Positions 9,223 to 18,711 of a DNA stretch of 64,000 nt are shown here, piece by piece. The notes under the pieces are model-generated. The model worked only from the letters and a program-made list of their open reading frames with translations, was not told the DNA's origin and ran no database searches. Both the position numbers and the translations under genes were made by a program. The number at the start of each line of letters is the position of its first letter. Within the stretch, counting starts at the first letter, position 1. Origin of the DNA: Streptomyces tibetensis. GTDB taxonomy: Bacteria > Actinomycetota > Actinomycetes > Streptomycetales > Streptomycetaceae. The stretch spans positions 62,001 to 126,000 of the forward strand of contig NZ_SZVW01000004.1 of NCBI RefSeq assembly GCF_007655005.1. The letters are read 5' to 3'.

Positions 9223-10701
9223 TCAGTCGCGTTTGCAGATGCGGTCCAGGAGATTGGCGGTGGCGCGCTGGATACGGCCGTCGACGTGTCCGGGCCGGTC
9301 CAGGGCCGGGGACCAGGCGAACGTTCCTGCTGCGAAGACCCAGGCGCCGGAGGGGGCCCGGTACAGGGACGTCTCCTGGTGGCGCGCGGTGCCCTCCTTG
9401 TCGGTGTACGGGGAGTGGGCGAGCAGCGTGCGCTCCTCGTGCTCGGGCAGCGCGGTGCGCGGGAAGTAGCGGTCGGCCTCGCCCGCCACCAGGTTCTCGA
9501 TCTCGTCGCCCTCGTGCGCCCCGGTGGCCTCCCACAGCCAGTGCCCGGCGTTGCGCACGATCAGCGGGTGCGGCTCGGGGACGGGCCCGGCGTACTGGAT
9601 GCCCAGGAGCTGCTGTTCCGCCCGGTCGATCTCCCGCCACAGCACCGGCTTGCCCGGCCCCTGGCGCTTGCGGCAGGTCAGCAGCCGGTCGGGCACGCCG
9701 GACGGGGAGGGGCCCAGCTCCACCTGCCAGTACATGGAGTTGGCGGAGAGGAAGACCAGCGAGGTTCCGGCGTCGCGGGCGCGCTCCACGGTGGTGCGCA
9801 TGGCGGCAGACCAGTACTCGTCGTGGCCCGGGAAGACCAGACCGCGGTAGCGGGTGGGGTCGACACGGCCCGCGTGCAGGTCGCCGGCGTCGGCGTAGGC
9901 GACGTCGTAGCCGTAGCGCTCGGCCCAGCGGATGAAGTCGTAGGCGTGACCGACATGGAGGGGGAGGCCCGCGCCCGCGTACGGGCGGTCGAAGGAGACC
10001 GTCGTGGCGGCCTCGGACTCGCCGAGCAGCCGGCCCTTGTCGTCCCAGGCGTGGTAGAGGCTGGCGCCGGTACGGCCGTCCTCCGGGTAGAGGTTGTACG
10101 CCTGCCAGGTGATGTCGGGCAGCACGAGCAGCAGGTCGGCGGGCTGGTCGTGGCGGAGGGTGAAGGGGACGTGGGAGCGGTAGCCGTCGGCGGTGGTGAG
10201 GACGGCCACGTACGCGCCGATGTTCCAGTACGAGGGGACCTGCAGCCGCCAGGACAGCCACCAGTGGTGGCAGGAGACCGTACGGTCCGCGGTGAGCGGC
10301 GCGGGCTGGACGATGCCGGACAGACGCGGGCTGGTGGTGATCTTCGCGGCGCCGTCACCGCCGTAGTGGCCGATGCGGTAGATGTCGACGGCGAACTGCT
10401 GCGGTGGGTCGACGGTGATGTGGAAGTCGATGGCCTCGCCGGGCGCCACCGCGCCGGTGGAGGTGAAGCCCTTGATCTGACGGTTGACGTCGTCGGCCGC
10501 GCGGGGGCCGCCCGAGCGGCTGCCCTTCTTCGGCGGGTGGGGGGCGTCCTGGTCCACGTACCAGGGGACGACCTGGCCCGAGTCGTCGAAGTACGTCACG
10601 TTGCCGCGCAGCCACGGAACGGGGCCCTGCCCGAAGGGATCCGTCACGGCATGCGCCAGCGCTCCCGACTCCCAGCGGCGGATCTGCTCCTCCGAACCCA
10701 T
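9223..10701 (-). CDS. N,N-dimethylformamidase beta-subunit-like protein
   Basis: 492-aa protein of the dimethylformamidase large-subunit-like family. Visible features include FTSTGAVAPGEAIDFHITV (a beta-rich N-terminal part), ITWQAYNLYPEDGRTGASLY, a central amidotransferase-like stretch ending in LVFPGHDEYWSAAMR, and a C-terminal region with LVAGEADRYFP. True amidase activity is not established for the streptomycete members. ATG 10701 is chosen because GGGGAGGGG lies just upstream; the open frame continues upstream only as repeat-derived sequence. No small DMFase subunit is adjacent, so the substrate is unknown. Confidence 0.8.
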   Translation of the reverse strand: MGSEEQIRRWESGALAHAVTDPFGQGPVPWLRGNVTYFDDSGQVVPWYVDQDAPHPPKKGSRSGGPRAADDVNRQIKGFTSTGAVAPGEAIDFHITVDPPQQFAVDIYRIGHYGGDGAAKITTSPRLSGIVQPAPLTADRTVSCHHWWLSWRLQVPSYWNIGAYVAVLTTADGYRSHVPFTLRHDQPADLLLVLPDITWQAYNLYPEDGRTGASLYHAWDDKGRLLGESEAATTVSFDRPYAGAGLPLHVGHAYDFIRWAERYGYDVAYADAGDLHAGRVDPTRYRGLVFPGHDEYWSAAMRTTVERARDAGTSLVFLSANSMYWQVELGPSPSGVPDRLLTCRKRQGPGKPVLWREIDRAEQQLLGIQYAGPVPEPHPLIVRNAGHWLWEATGAHEGDEIENLVAGEADRYFPRTALPEHEERTLLAHSPYTDKEGTARHQETSLYRAPSGAWVFAAGTFAWSPALDRPGHVDGRIQRATANLLDRICKRD

Positions 10702-10739
10702 GATGGCTTCCCCTCCCCTTGGCCCCCGTGGTGATGCGT

Positions 10740-10870
10740 GCCGTGTGGCGTCGTGCTGTGTGGTGCGAGCCGGTGTGGCCTGTGCTGTGTGCGAGCCGGT
10801 GTGGCTTGCGCTGTGTGCGAGCCGGCGGCTTGTGCCTGGTGTGGTGCGAGCCGGTGTGGTTTCTGTGGTG
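10740..10870. repeat. Degenerate GTGCGAGCCGGTGTGG repeats
   Basis: The 342-bp gap between the dimethylformamidase-like start (10701) and the next gene's stop (11044) contains five or so copies of GTGCGAGCCGG(TGTGG) at irregular 20-40 bp spacing between 10740 and 10860. The rest of the gap (10870-11043) has no gene that I can support; it must hold the promoter of the leftward gene. Confidence 0.75.
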
Positions 10871-11043
10871 CGGGCGGTTTTCCGTGGTGCATGCGGTCTG
10901 TGCGGCGCTTTCGCGCTTATGTGCTTGTCGTATGTCGCAAGCTCTTGCCATGCACGCGAACGGTCCCAGCACATCACATGACGCGCGCACTTCGTCACTG
11001 TTCGTTTCGAATTGGCCAGAACCGGAAGCAGGTGCTCCGATGG

Positions 11044-13110
11044 TCAGCCGAGGCGGACCGGCTTCTCCGGGCGTATGCCGAGCTGGGACAGCCAGACCCG
11101 CAGCGGGGTGGCGTCGCCGTCCTCGATGAGAGTGAGGACCTTGGGCGCCAGATCGGCCGTGCGCTCGCCGTCGACGAGGAGGGTCGGGCCGTCCAGCCAG
11201 TCCAGGCCCGGGGTCGCCCCGGCGGTGTCCATCGCGGCGCAGCAGACCATCGCGGTGAGGTGGTCGGCGAGCAGCTCTCGGGCGGTGCGCGGGGGCTGGA
11301 GGGGGAAGAGGGGGAGGGCCCGGTCGTCCCAGAGGGCGGCGAGGTCGGTGGTGGGGGACGGCGAGGCCGGCGTCGGGGTCCCCGCCGGGGAGGGAGCGGC
11401 TTCTTCCCTGGCCAGTTCGGCGCTGAGCCGGGCGGCGAGCGTGGCGCTGGGGGCCGTCGTACCGGAGAGGTCCTCGTCGTCGAGGGGTTCCGGTGGGGCG
11501 GTGGTGCCCGGAGTGGTGCTCGTGGTGCCTCCGGTGCCGGAATCGGGATGGGGTGTGCCGGGGGCTTCGGGCGGTGTGGTGTCCGGTCTGGAACCGGTCG
11601 GGTGTGCTGCGGGGTCCCCCGTCGGGTCGGCTGTCCGGGCCGCGGTCGGGTCCGTGGTCCGGGCCGGGGTCGGGTCCTTGGTCGGGGCCGGGTCCGTGGT
11701 CAGGGCCGCGGTCGGGTCCTTGGTCAGGGCCGGGTCCGTGGTCAGGGCCGGGTCCGTGGTCAGGGCCGCGGTCGGGTCCGCCGGGGGGCCGCCGGTTCGG
11801 GCGGTTTCGGTCGTACCCGCCGGGCCCGTGTCCGTGAGGTGGTCGAGGACGCGGGACAGGGTCGGGGCGTCGGTGGCGGAGGACGCGGAGCCGGTGGCGG
11901 GGCGGACGCCCATCGCGTCCAGGACCCGGTGCAGCCGGGCCGCGTCGAGGCGCCACTTGCGGTCCACGACCTCGTCCGGATACTCGCTCCAGTCCACCGG
12001 CGACCAGTCGGGCCCGGGCCCTGCGGGGCCGCCGTGGAAGAGGCGGGCGGCGAGGAGGGAGGCGGCTTCGTCGACCGTGCCCGGCTCCTCCAGCAGATCG
12101 CAGGCCGGCCGCTCACCCAGCCGGGACGCGAAGCCCTCGGCCAGGCGGTCGCGCCGGGACAGCTCCGTGAGCGCCGCGACCACACCGGCGTCCAGCCGGG
12201 ACGGCCAGCGGCCCATCCGCCACGCGGGCAGCGCGACCCGGGTCAGCAGCCGGTCCCAGCCCGCGTAGGCCAGGCCCACCTGCTCCTGCGCGACGATCCG
12301 CAGCCCGTAGTCCACAGCCTGTGCACGCTCCGCGGCCGCGGCCGCCACGCCCCGCTCCATCTCGGCGGCATGGATCCGGCAGCTGCGCAGCAGAAGCCGG
12401 GCGACCCGGCCGACCCCGGCGAGCACCGCCCGCGACAGCGGGTCGCGGCGGGGCGCCGACGCCACGGCCACCGCGGCGTCCAGGCCCCGGACGAAGCGCC
12501 GGGCGGCGGCTATGTCCGGGTGGGCCGAGGGGCCCGTACCGGCGATGACCGGGGCGAGGACCGCGCGCAGCTCGCCGACCCGCATCCACCACAGGAACGG
12601 GGAGCCGATGACGAGGACCGGCGCGACGGGTTGCCGGCGCTGCGCCTGCTTGCCCGCCCCCGCTATGTCCTGGTGCTCCTCGACCGGCGGCGGGGCGTGG
12701 GACGGGTGGGTGCGGTCCTCCAGCCAGCTGTCGCAGTCCGGGGTGAGCGCTATCGCGGAGGGCGCGGGGACGTCGAGGCGGTCGGCGAGATCGCGCACCA
12801 TCCGGTACAGGTCGGGGGCCGCCTCCTCGGTGACCGGGACGGTCGGGCTCATGGCGGGCCGGGCCCAGGCGACGACCAGGGCGATCCCGGCCGCGGCGAG
12901 CAGCACGAGGGCCGCGACCGGTGTCAGGACCGCACGGGCCGCGTCCCAGACGGGGCCCTCCAGGCGGTCACCGGCGGCGCCCGCGAGCAGGATCACGGCG
13001 ACGGCGGCCGGCAGCAGGGCCACGGCCAGGGCACGACTGCGGATGCGCAGCACGGCCAGTGCGCGAACCCGCGCGACCTGCGCGCCTACTTCCACACCCA
13101 TTCCGGTCAC
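11044..13110 (-). CDS. Large membrane protein, degenerate M48-peptidase-like
   Basis: About 688 aa. Two adjacent membrane segments lie near the N-terminus (ALAVALLPAAVAVILLAGAAG and VLTPVAALVLLAAAGIALVV). They are followed by a region laid out like M48 peptidases (APDLYRMVRDLADRLDVPAP, then VGELRAVLAPVIAGTG). In active M48 enzymes this helix reads ELRAVLAHELGH; here HExxH is absent, so it should not be a zinc protease. Residues around 450-560 are Thr/Asp/Pro-rich tandem repeats (TTDPALTTDPALTKDP) encoded by a DNA repeat near 11640-11780. GTG 13110 has GGGGAGGGGGTGAGG upstream; ATG 13101 is an alternative. Role unknown. Confidence 0.72.
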   Translation of the reverse strand: MTGMGVEVGAQVARVRALAVLRIRSRALAVALLPAAVAVILLAGAAGDRLEGPVWDAARAVLTPVAALVLLAAAGIALVVAWARPAMSPTVPVTEEAAPDLYRMVRDLADRLDVPAPSAIALTPDCDSWLEDRTHPSHAPPPVEEHQDIAGAGKQAQRRQPVAPVLVIGSPFLWWMRVGELRAVLAPVIAGTGPSAHPDIAAARRFVRGLDAAVAVASAPRRDPLSRAVLAGVGRVARLLLRSCRIHAAEMERGVAAAAAERAQAVDYGLRIVAQEQVGLAYAGWDRLLTRVALPAWRMGRWPSRLDAGVVAALTELSRRDRLAEGFASRLGERPACDLLEEPGTVDEAASLLAARLFHGGPAGPGPDWSPVDWSEYPDEVVDRKWRLDAARLHRVLDAMGVRPATGSASSATDAPTLSRVLDHLTDTGPAGTTETARTGGPPADPTAALTTDPALTTDPALTKDPTAALTTDPAPTKDPTPARTTDPTAARTADPTGDPAAHPTGSRPDTTPPEAPGTPHPDSGTGGTTSTTPGTTAPPEPLDDEDLSGTTAPSATLAARLSAELAREEAAPSPAGTPTPASPSPTTDLAALWDDRALPLFPLQPPRTARELLADHLTAMVCCAAMDTAGATPGLDWLDGPTLLVDGERTADLAPKVLTLIEDGDATPLRVWLSQLGIRPEKPVRLG

Positions 13111-13464
13111 GACCGACCTCACCCCCTCCCCGTTGACCCGATGCTTGCCTTGCTCACTCCCCCACTGTGGCACCCGCCACTGACATCGCAATGCCGGTGG
13201 GCCAAGTGCCGGAACGCTTGCGCCGCACCCTAGTTGGGGCTCCGCGCCCCGTCAGCCGGATGCGGCATCGGTCACTCGATGGAATGGCTTTGGGGAAAGG
13301 CCGGTGACGGACAGCGAGCATCAGGCCCCCGTCACCCGCACAGTTCAGGCCATCGCTTCCCTGCATGTCTGGCCGCCCCTTCCCCACACGTCTGGCCGCT
13401 GCCTGCCCGGTGGGTGAGGCCACTGCCTCCCCCACACGTCGGGCCACTGCCTGCTCCATATGTC
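13111..13464. other. Intergenic region with degenerate repeats
   Basis: About 350 bp between the M48-like gene (leftward) and the purD terminator. CCCCACACGTC(T/G)GGCC and CACTGCCT motifs recur between 13375 and 13465. The part next to 13110 must carry the promoter of the leftward gene. No convincing gene. Confidence 0.6.
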
Positions 13465-13496
13465 AGGCCCCGGATCCTGAGACGGATCCGGGGCCT
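13465..13496 (-). terminator. purD terminator
   Basis: 13-bp perfect stem AGGCCCCGGATCC (13465-13477) with 13484-13496, loop TGAGAC, about 50 bp beyond the purD stop on the reverse strand. Confidence 0.8.
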
Positions 13497-13544
13497 GTGG
13501 GGTTCATCGGCGGCGGTGGTTCGCCTGCCGGGCGCGGGCGTCCG

Positions 13545-14795
13545 TTACGCGCCTGCCGCCTTCGCGGCGATGTCGGTGCGGTGCTGGGAGCCGTCGAGGC
13601 GGATGCGGCCGACGGCCGTGTAGGCGCGGTCGCGGGCCTCGGTGAGGTCCTTGCCGGTGGCCGTCACGGACAGGACGCGGCCGCCCGCGCTGACGACGGC
13701 GTCGCCCTCCTGCCTGGTGCCGGCGTGCAGCACGTACGCGTGCGGGGCGTCCTGGGCGGCGACCTCGTCCAGCCCGGTGATCGGGTCGCCGGTGCGCGGG
13801 GTGCCGGGGTAGTTGTGCGAGGCGACGACCACGGTCACGGCCGCGTCGTCGCTCCAGCGCAGCGGCTCCAGGTGGGCCAGGTTGCCGGTGGCGGCCGCCA
13901 TCAGCAGACCGGCCAGCGGCGTCTTCAGCCGGGCCAGCACGACCTGGGTCTCGGGGTCGCCGAACCGGGCGTTGAACTCGATCACGCGGACACCCCGGGA
14001 AGTGATCGCGAGACCGGCGTAGAGCAGCCCGGAGAACGGCGTGCCGCGCCGCTGCATCTCGTCCACGGTCGGCTGCAGCACGGTCTGCAGCACCTCGTCG
14101 ACCAGCTTCGGGTCGGCCCACGGCAGCGGGGAGTACGCGCCCATGCCGCCGGTGTTGGGGCCCTCGTCGCCGTCCAGGGCGCGCTTGAAGTCCTGGGCGG
14201 GCTGGAGCGGTACGACCGTCTCGCCGTCGGTCACGGCGAAGAGGGAGACCTCGGGGCCGTCGAGGTACTCCTCGATGACCACGCGCTCGCAGGCCGCCGC
14301 GTGGGCCCGGGCCGCTTCGAGATCGTCGGTGACGACGACACCCTTGCCGGCGGCGAGCCCGTCGTCCTTCACGACGTACGGAGCGCCGAAGGCGTCGAGG
14401 GCCGTGTCGACCTCTTCCGCCGTCGTGCAGACGTACGACCGGGCCGTGGGCACCTCGGCCGCCGCCATGACGTCCTTCGCGAAGGCCTTGGAGCCTTCGA
14501 GCTGCGCGGCCCGGCCGGACGGGCCGAAGACGGGGATGCCCGCGTCGCGCACGGCGTCGGCGACACCGGCGACCAGCGGGGCCTCCGGGCCGACGACCAC
14601 GAGCTCCGCGCCGAGGCGGGTCGCGAGCGCGGTGACGGCGGCGCCGTCCAGGGCGTCGACCTGGTGCAGCTCGGCGACCTCGGCGATGCCGGCGTTGCCG
14701 GGCGCGCAGTACAGCGCGGTGACGTCGGGGTCGTGGGACAGGGAGTGGCACAGGGCGTGTTCGCGGGCGCCGCTGCCGATGACGAGGACCTTCAC
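13545..14795 (-). CDS. purD: GAR synthetase PurD
   Basis: Phosphoribosylamine-glycine ligase, second step of purine synthesis, 416 aa, ATP-grasp fold. Motifs: [15 protein letters not shown] at the N-terminus, [18 protein letters not shown] (ATP-grasp), [14 protein letters not shown], and the metal site [17 protein letters not shown] 14795 is chosen because it gives the canonical N-terminus; the frame is open far upstream only through repeat DNA. Transcribed leftward with its own hairpin terminator. Confidence 0.96.
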   Translation of the reverse strand: MKVLVIGSGAREHALCHSLSHDPDVTALYCAPGNAGIAEVAELHQVDALDGAAVTALATRLGAELVVVGPEAPLVAGVADAVRDAGIPVFGPSGRAAQLEGSKAFAKDVMAAAEVPTARSYVCTTAEEVDTALDAFGAPYVVKDDGLAAGKGVVVTDDLEAARAHAAACERVVIEEYLDGPEVSLFAVTDGETVVPLQPAQDFKRALDGDEGPNTGGMGAYSPLPWADPKLVDEVLQTVLQPTVDEMQRRGTPFSGLLYAGLAITSRGVRVIEFNARFGDPETQVVLARLKTPLAGLLMAAATGNLAHLEPLRWSDDAAVTVVVASHNYPGTPRTGDPITGLDEVAAQDAPHAYVLHAGTRQEGDAVVSAGGRVLSVTATGKDLTEARDRAYTAVGRIRLDGSQHRTDIAAKAAGA

Positions 14796-14939
14796 GGGGG
14801 TCAGCCTAACGGGAGACGCCGGCTTCTCCTTGTGCGGGCTTCCGAAGGGAGGGCGGATCTTGAGCTGGAGGTTCCTCCAAGACGGGCAGCCCCGGCCCGG
14901 CTGCCGTGGCGGGAGGTTCTGCGTGCGGGGCCGAGCTGT

Positions 14940-15172
14940 TCGGCCGAGGACCCGGGATGCGGGCTGTTCGGTCGTGGACGCCGGCGTTTGTTCGTGCCGG
15001 GCTGTTCGGTCGTGGACCCCGGGTGTTCGTTCGTGCCGGGCTGTTCGGTCGTGAACGCCGGGCCATGTGTTCGTTGGCCCGGAGTGTTCGTTCGTGCCGG
15101 GCCGTTCGGTCGTGGACGCCGGGCCATGCGTTCGTTGGCCCGGAGTGTTCGTTCGTGCCGGGCCGCTCGGTC
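14940..15172. repeat. Mixed 38/39-bp and 61-bp tandem repeat array
   Basis: G(C)TGTTCGGTCGTGGACGCCG recurs at 14963, 15001, 15040, 15101 and 15162. The first intervals are 38-39 bp; the later ones are 61 bp because a GGGCCATG(T/C)GTTCGTTGGCC segment has been added. The array fills the purD-dnaX gap. It is open in several frames as an artefact of the period but looks noncoding. Confidence 0.88.
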
Positions 15173-15184
15173 TGAGCTCCGTGC

Positions 15185-17764
15185 TTATTCGTTCGTGAAC
15201 TCCTCGACGACCGTCGCCCCCAGCTCCCGGACGATCAGCTCCTGGCCGGAGAGGGCCGACTCGTCGAGGTCCGGGTCGTCGTCCTCGGGGATGTCCTCCT
15301 CGACGGAGACGTGCCGCGGCCGCGGGGCGGACGGCTGGGGGACGGAGGCGGTCGCGGGGGCCGGGGTGGAGGTCGCGGCGGGAATGGGGCCGCTCGACTG
15401 CTGGGCGGGAGCGGCCGGAGGAGCGGACGGGGACGGGGCGGAGCGCTGGGCCGTGGCCGTGCCGCCGCCCGTGTTGTATCCACCACCCGCGTTGTATCCG
15501 CCGCCGGAGTTGTAGCCACCACCGCCGGAGTTGTGGCTGCCGGCGCTGGGACCGCCGGAGGCATTGTGGCCGCCACCACCGCCGAACCCGGAGGGGCCGC
15601 CCGGGGCCGGCGGTGCGGAGCCGCCCGACGGGTCCACGATCGCCTCGATCTTCCACTGGACGTTGAACTGCTCACCCAGCGCCTGCCGCAGCACGTCCTC
15701 GCTGCCGCTGCTCAGGAAGTTGTCCCGCGCGCCTGCGTTGACGAAGCCGAGCTGCAGGGTCGTGCCGTCGAAGCCTGTCACCTGGGCGTTCTGGCTGAGC
15801 AGGATCCACGTGAAGCGTCGGCGGTTCTTGACCGCCTCCAGGATGTTCGGCCAGAGCATGCGGGGGTCGAGACCACCGCCGCCCGTGGGAGCGGAACCGG
15901 AGACGGGGGCCGGGGTCGTCGGAGACGGAGCCGAGGGCTGAGCCGCCGGTTGGCTGCTGGGCGCGGAGGCGCTCGTCGGCGGGGTGTGGGCCGGCGCGGT
16001 GGTGGCCGGTGGGGTGTTCGAGGCGGGGGCACCCGAGGCTGCCGTGGGCCAACCGCCGGGGCGACGGCCGCCGCTTCCGGCGGAGGCGGCGGTGGGCCAG
16101 GCGCCGGGGGCGGGCTGGGCCGGGGCCGACGGGGCGGGTCCCGCGGGAGCGGAGGCGGCCGGGGCTTCGGCAGGGGTCCGGGCAGGGCCCGGCCCGTCGG
16201 GCTCGGAGGGCCCGCCGTGATGGCCGGGAGCGGGGGCATGAGCCGGGGGCGTGCCTGGTGCCGACGGCGGCGTCCCCTGGCCCACCGCCGAAGGGCCGGA
16301 CCCGGTCGCAGGGGCGGAGCCTGCCCCAGGGGCGGAGCCTGCCGCGGGCGCCGTATGACTGCCTCCATCGGCACCACCACCGCCGCCGTTGCCCGGTGCT
16401 CCGGACGCACGGACCGCCGCGCGGGCCGCGGCAGGGCCACCGCCCGGTGGCACCGGAGCGCCACCGCCCGTGGGGGCCGGAGCGGCGCCGCCGCCCTGAA
16501 CCGGAGCGGGGCCCGGCTGAACCGCGGGAGCAGCCGCTCCCCCGTGGCCCTCCGGACCGGGTACGTATCCCATGGCGGGCATGCCGGCGGGGCCTGCGGA
16601 GTAGTTCACGCCGCGCTCGATCCGGTCGAGGCGGGCCATGACGGAGCGCTCGTCTCCGTAGGCGGCGGGGAGCAGGACGCGGGCGCAGATCAGTTCGAGC
16701 TGGAGACGGGGCGAGTTGGCGCCGCGCATCTCGGTCAGGCCCTCGTTGACGAGGTCGGCCGCACGGCTCAGCTCGGCGGGGCCGAAGGTGCCGGCCTGGG
16801 CCTGCATACGCTCGATCACATCGGCGGGGGCGTCGATGAGCCCCTTCTCCGCCGCGTCCGGAACGGCGGCGAGGATCACCAGGTCGCGCAGCCGCTCCAG
16901 GAGGTCGGCGACGAAGCGGCGGGGGTCGTTCCCGCCCTCGATCACACGGTCGACGGCCTCGAAGGCCGCGGCTCCGTCTCCGGTGGCGAACGCCTCGACG
17001 ACGGAGTCGAGGAGGGAGCCGTCGGTGTATCCGAGCAGGGCGGTGGCCATGGCGTACGTCACACCGTCCGCCGCGGCGCCCGCGAGGAGCTGGTCCATGA
17101 CGGACATGGAGTCACGCACGGACCCGCCGCCCGCCCGCACGACGAGCGGGAGCACGCCGTCCGCGACGGGGATGGTCTCCTTCTGGCAGACCTGGCCGAG
17201 GTACTCCCGCAGGGTGCCCGGGGGGACCAGCCGGAAGGGGTAGTGGTGGGTCCGGGACCGGATCGTCCCGATGACCTTTTCGGGCTCGGTGGTCGCGAAG
17301 ATGAACTTGAGATGCTCCGGCGGCTCCTCGACGACCTTCAGCAGCGCGTTGAAGCCGGCCGACGTGACCATGTGGGCCTCGTCGATGATGTAGATCTTGT
17401 ACCGGCTGCGGGCCGGGCCGAAGAAGGCCTTCTCGCGCAGGTCACGGGCGTCGTCCACGCCACCGTGGGAAGCGGCGTCGATCTCGATGACGTCGATGGA
17501 GCCGGGGCCGTTGCGGGCGAGGTCCTGACAGGACTGGCACTCACCGCACGGCGTGGGCGTGGGCCCCTGCTCGCAGTTCAGGCACCGGGCCAGGATGCGC
17601 GCGCTGGTCGTCTTGCCACAGCCGCGCGGCCCGCTGAACAGGTACGCGTGGTTGACCCGGTTGTTCCGCAGCGCCTGCTGCAGCGGGTCGGTGACATGCT
17701 CCTGCCCGATGACCTCGGCGAAGGTCTCGGGGCGGTAGCGGCGGTACAGAGCGAGAGACGACAC
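15185..17764 (-). CDS. dnaX: DNA polymerase III gamma/tau subunit DnaX
   Basis: Clamp-loader ATPase, about 859 aa. Walker A GPRGCGKT (45-52), zinc-binding cysteines in CLNCEQG and CGECQSC (61-79), and the DEAH-type Walker B in [10 protein letters not shown] followed by the sensor-1 region [11 protein letters not shown] are all present. Residues about 390-600 and 740-830 are Pro/Ala/Gly-rich, including [17 protein letters not shown] repeats; a tau-like domain ([18 protein letters not shown]) lies between them. GTG 17764 gives [15 protein letters not shown], the normal start; the longer upstream frame overlaps the SRP RNA region. No slippery A-rich frameshift site was seen. Confidence 0.95.
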   Translation of the reverse strand: MSSLALYRRYRPETFAEVIGQEHVTDPLQQALRNNRVNHAYLFSGPRGCGKTTSARILARCLNCEQGPTPTPCGECQSCQDLARNGPGSIDVIEIDAASHGGVDDARDLREKAFFGPARSRYKIYIIDEAHMVTSAGFNALLKVVEEPPEHLKFIFATTEPEKVIGTIRSRTHHYPFRLVPPGTLREYLGQVCQKETIPVADGVLPLVVRAGGGSVRDSMSVMDQLLAGAAADGVTYAMATALLGYTDGSLLDSVVEAFATGDGAAAFEAVDRVIEGGNDPRRFVADLLERLRDLVILAAVPDAAEKGLIDAPADVIERMQAQAGTFGPAELSRAADLVNEGLTEMRGANSPRLQLELICARVLLPAAYGDERSVMARLDRIERGVNYSAGPAGMPAMGYVPGPEGHGGAAAPAVQPGPAPVQGGGAAPAPTGGGAPVPPGGGPAAARAAVRASGAPGNGGGGGADGGSHTAPAAGSAPGAGSAPATGSGPSAVGQGTPPSAPGTPPAHAPAPGHHGGPSEPDGPGPARTPAEAPAASAPAGPAPSAPAQPAPGAWPTAASAGSGGRRPGGWPTAASGAPASNTPPATTAPAHTPPTSASAPSSQPAAQPSAPSPTTPAPVSGSAPTGGGGLDPRMLWPNILEAVKNRRRFTWILLSQNAQVTGFDGTTLQLGFVNAGARDNFLSSGSEDVLRQALGEQFNVQWKIEAIVDPSGGSAPPAPGGPSGFGGGGGHNASGGPSAGSHNSGGGGYNSGGGYNAGGGYNTGGGTATAQRSAPSPSAPPAAPAQQSSGPIPAATSTPAPATASVPQPSAPRPRHVSVEEDIPEDDDPDLDESALSGQELIVRELGATVVEEFTNE

Positions 17765-17896
17765 GCATACGAGGTTATAGGCGCCCAGTGACATCGGGCC
17801 CGTCCCGGACCCGGCCGGGAGATCCGGGCAGGGAGGCGCGGTCCAGGAAATCCGGTCCGGGGGAGGCCCCGTCGGGAGGCTCTGCCCGGGAACGCA

Positions 17897-17988
17897 GACG
17901 CCCCCCACGCACCCGCCAGAGCCAACCTACCCTTGCTGCCTTCCGGCCCTGGGGGAGTTCAGTCAGATAGCGCCGCGTGAGGGGCTGC
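17897..17988 (-). ncRNA. ffs: Signal recognition particle RNA (4.5S / small SRP RNA)
   Basis: The reverse strand carries the universal SRP domain IV sequence: GGAAGGCAGCA preceded by ACTCCCCCAGGGCC. The ends close by pairing GCCCCTCACGC (17985-17975) with GCGTGGGGGGC (17910-17900). Length about 90-100 nt; exact ends are estimated. Its position beside dnaX and a tRNA-Ser is the expected streptomycete arrangement. Confidence 0.9.
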
Positions 17989-18061
17989 GCCAAGGTTACC
18001 TGATGTCGGCGGCGGTGAACGAGTTCGCGAGCACTCCTCTCGGTCATGTAATGTTCCCAGC

Positions 18062-18149
18062 GGAGGATTCGCCTAGAGGCCTAGGGCGCACGCTTGGAAA
18101 GCGTGTTGGGGGCAACCCCTCACGAGTTCGAATCTCGTATCCTCCGCCA
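18062..18149 (+). tRNA. tRNA-Ser (anticodon GGA)
   Basis: Class II tRNA: acceptor GGAGGAT/ATCCTCC, anticodon stem CACGC/GCGTG around TTGGAAA (GGA), long variable arm with TTGGGGGCAACCCC, T arm CGAG..CTCG, discriminator G and an encoded CCA. This gene is the attachment site of the decayed element downstream: its sequence from TTGGAAA onward is repeated at 21990. Confidence 0.97.
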
Positions 18150-18168
18150 GTGCCTCACCGGGCACGAT

Positions 18169-18206
18169 GTCGAAGGGCCCCACCGTTCGCGGTGGGGCCC
18201 TTCGAC
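18169..18206 (+). terminator. Terminator after tRNA-Ser(GGA)
   Basis: 16-bp perfect stem GTCGAAGGGCCCCACC (18169-18184) with 18191-18206, loop GTTCGC. A corrupted version of the same hairpin follows the att copy near 22060. Confidence 0.85.
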
Positions 18207-18261
18207 GTTGTCCGTCCCGGTTTCCGTCTCCGTTGGTTTCCGGGAGCTCCCACAGCGCGTC

Positions 18262-18580
18262 GCCCAGGCTCCCAACCCATGATCGAGTCGATCACGACGT
18301 CCGGGACGCCGAGGATGAGGAGCACGGTCGCTGCGGTGTGGCGAGCGTCATGGAGACGGCCGTCCCGCACGCCGGCGTCCCGCAGGAGCCGCTTCCGCGG
18401 CGTTGGTGGCGACATGCCCCCGCCGCTTGGCCTCACCGAGGGCGACTCGGATCGTCCGGTGAGCGCGGTGAGCGGTGCCGCCGGAACTCCCGGCTTCCCT
18501 GCATCCGCTGGTAGAAGCGCTCCAGGTGTTCCGGCTCCAGGCGGTCGAGCTTGTGAGCCCCGACGCCGGGGAGTCGGGCT
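18262..18580 (-). pseudogene. Tyrosine integrase remnant
   Basis: Three integrase blocks survive in different reverse frames. LPGVGAHKLDRLEPEHLERF (core-binding region) is at about 18500-18570. HRTIRVALGEAKRRGHVATN is at about 18410-18460. LHDARHTAATVLLILGV, with the catalytic His-x-x-Arg box, is at about 18310-18350, followed by DSIMGWEPG. Most of the catalytic domain between the blocks and the C-terminal Tyr segment are missing, and frameshifts separate the pieces. The family is the phage/AICE integrase class that uses tRNA genes, and it abuts tRNA-Ser as attL-side int genes do. Confidence 0.8.
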
Positions 18581-18711
18581 GCGCCCGGGGGGCGCCGCGG
18601 CTCTGTCTTCGTACGACATCCGCGGATCATGGAACTGCGCCACCCTTGGCGTCGGCGCCGAAGCGGCTTCGGCCCGCCTGTGACGTTTCCTGTCTGTCGA
18701 GGTGCACCCTC

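Noticed and set aside
8323..10734. A very long plus-strand open frame
   Set aside because: Antisense to purC and the dimethylformamidase-like gene; rich in Gly/Val/Asp, no motif.
9223..13110. An operon for dimethylformamide degradation
   Set aside because: No small DMFase subunit or amine-use genes nearby; the next gene upstream is an unrelated membrane protein.
10738..13233. A plus-strand frame of more than 800 codons with Gly/Arg repeats
   Set aside because: The composition follows the DNA repeat and the opposite-strand gene; there is no supporting ribosome site or domain.
15185..17764. Programmed -1 frameshift in dnaX producing gamma
   Set aside because: No A-rich slippery heptamer with a downstream hairpin was found at the expected place.
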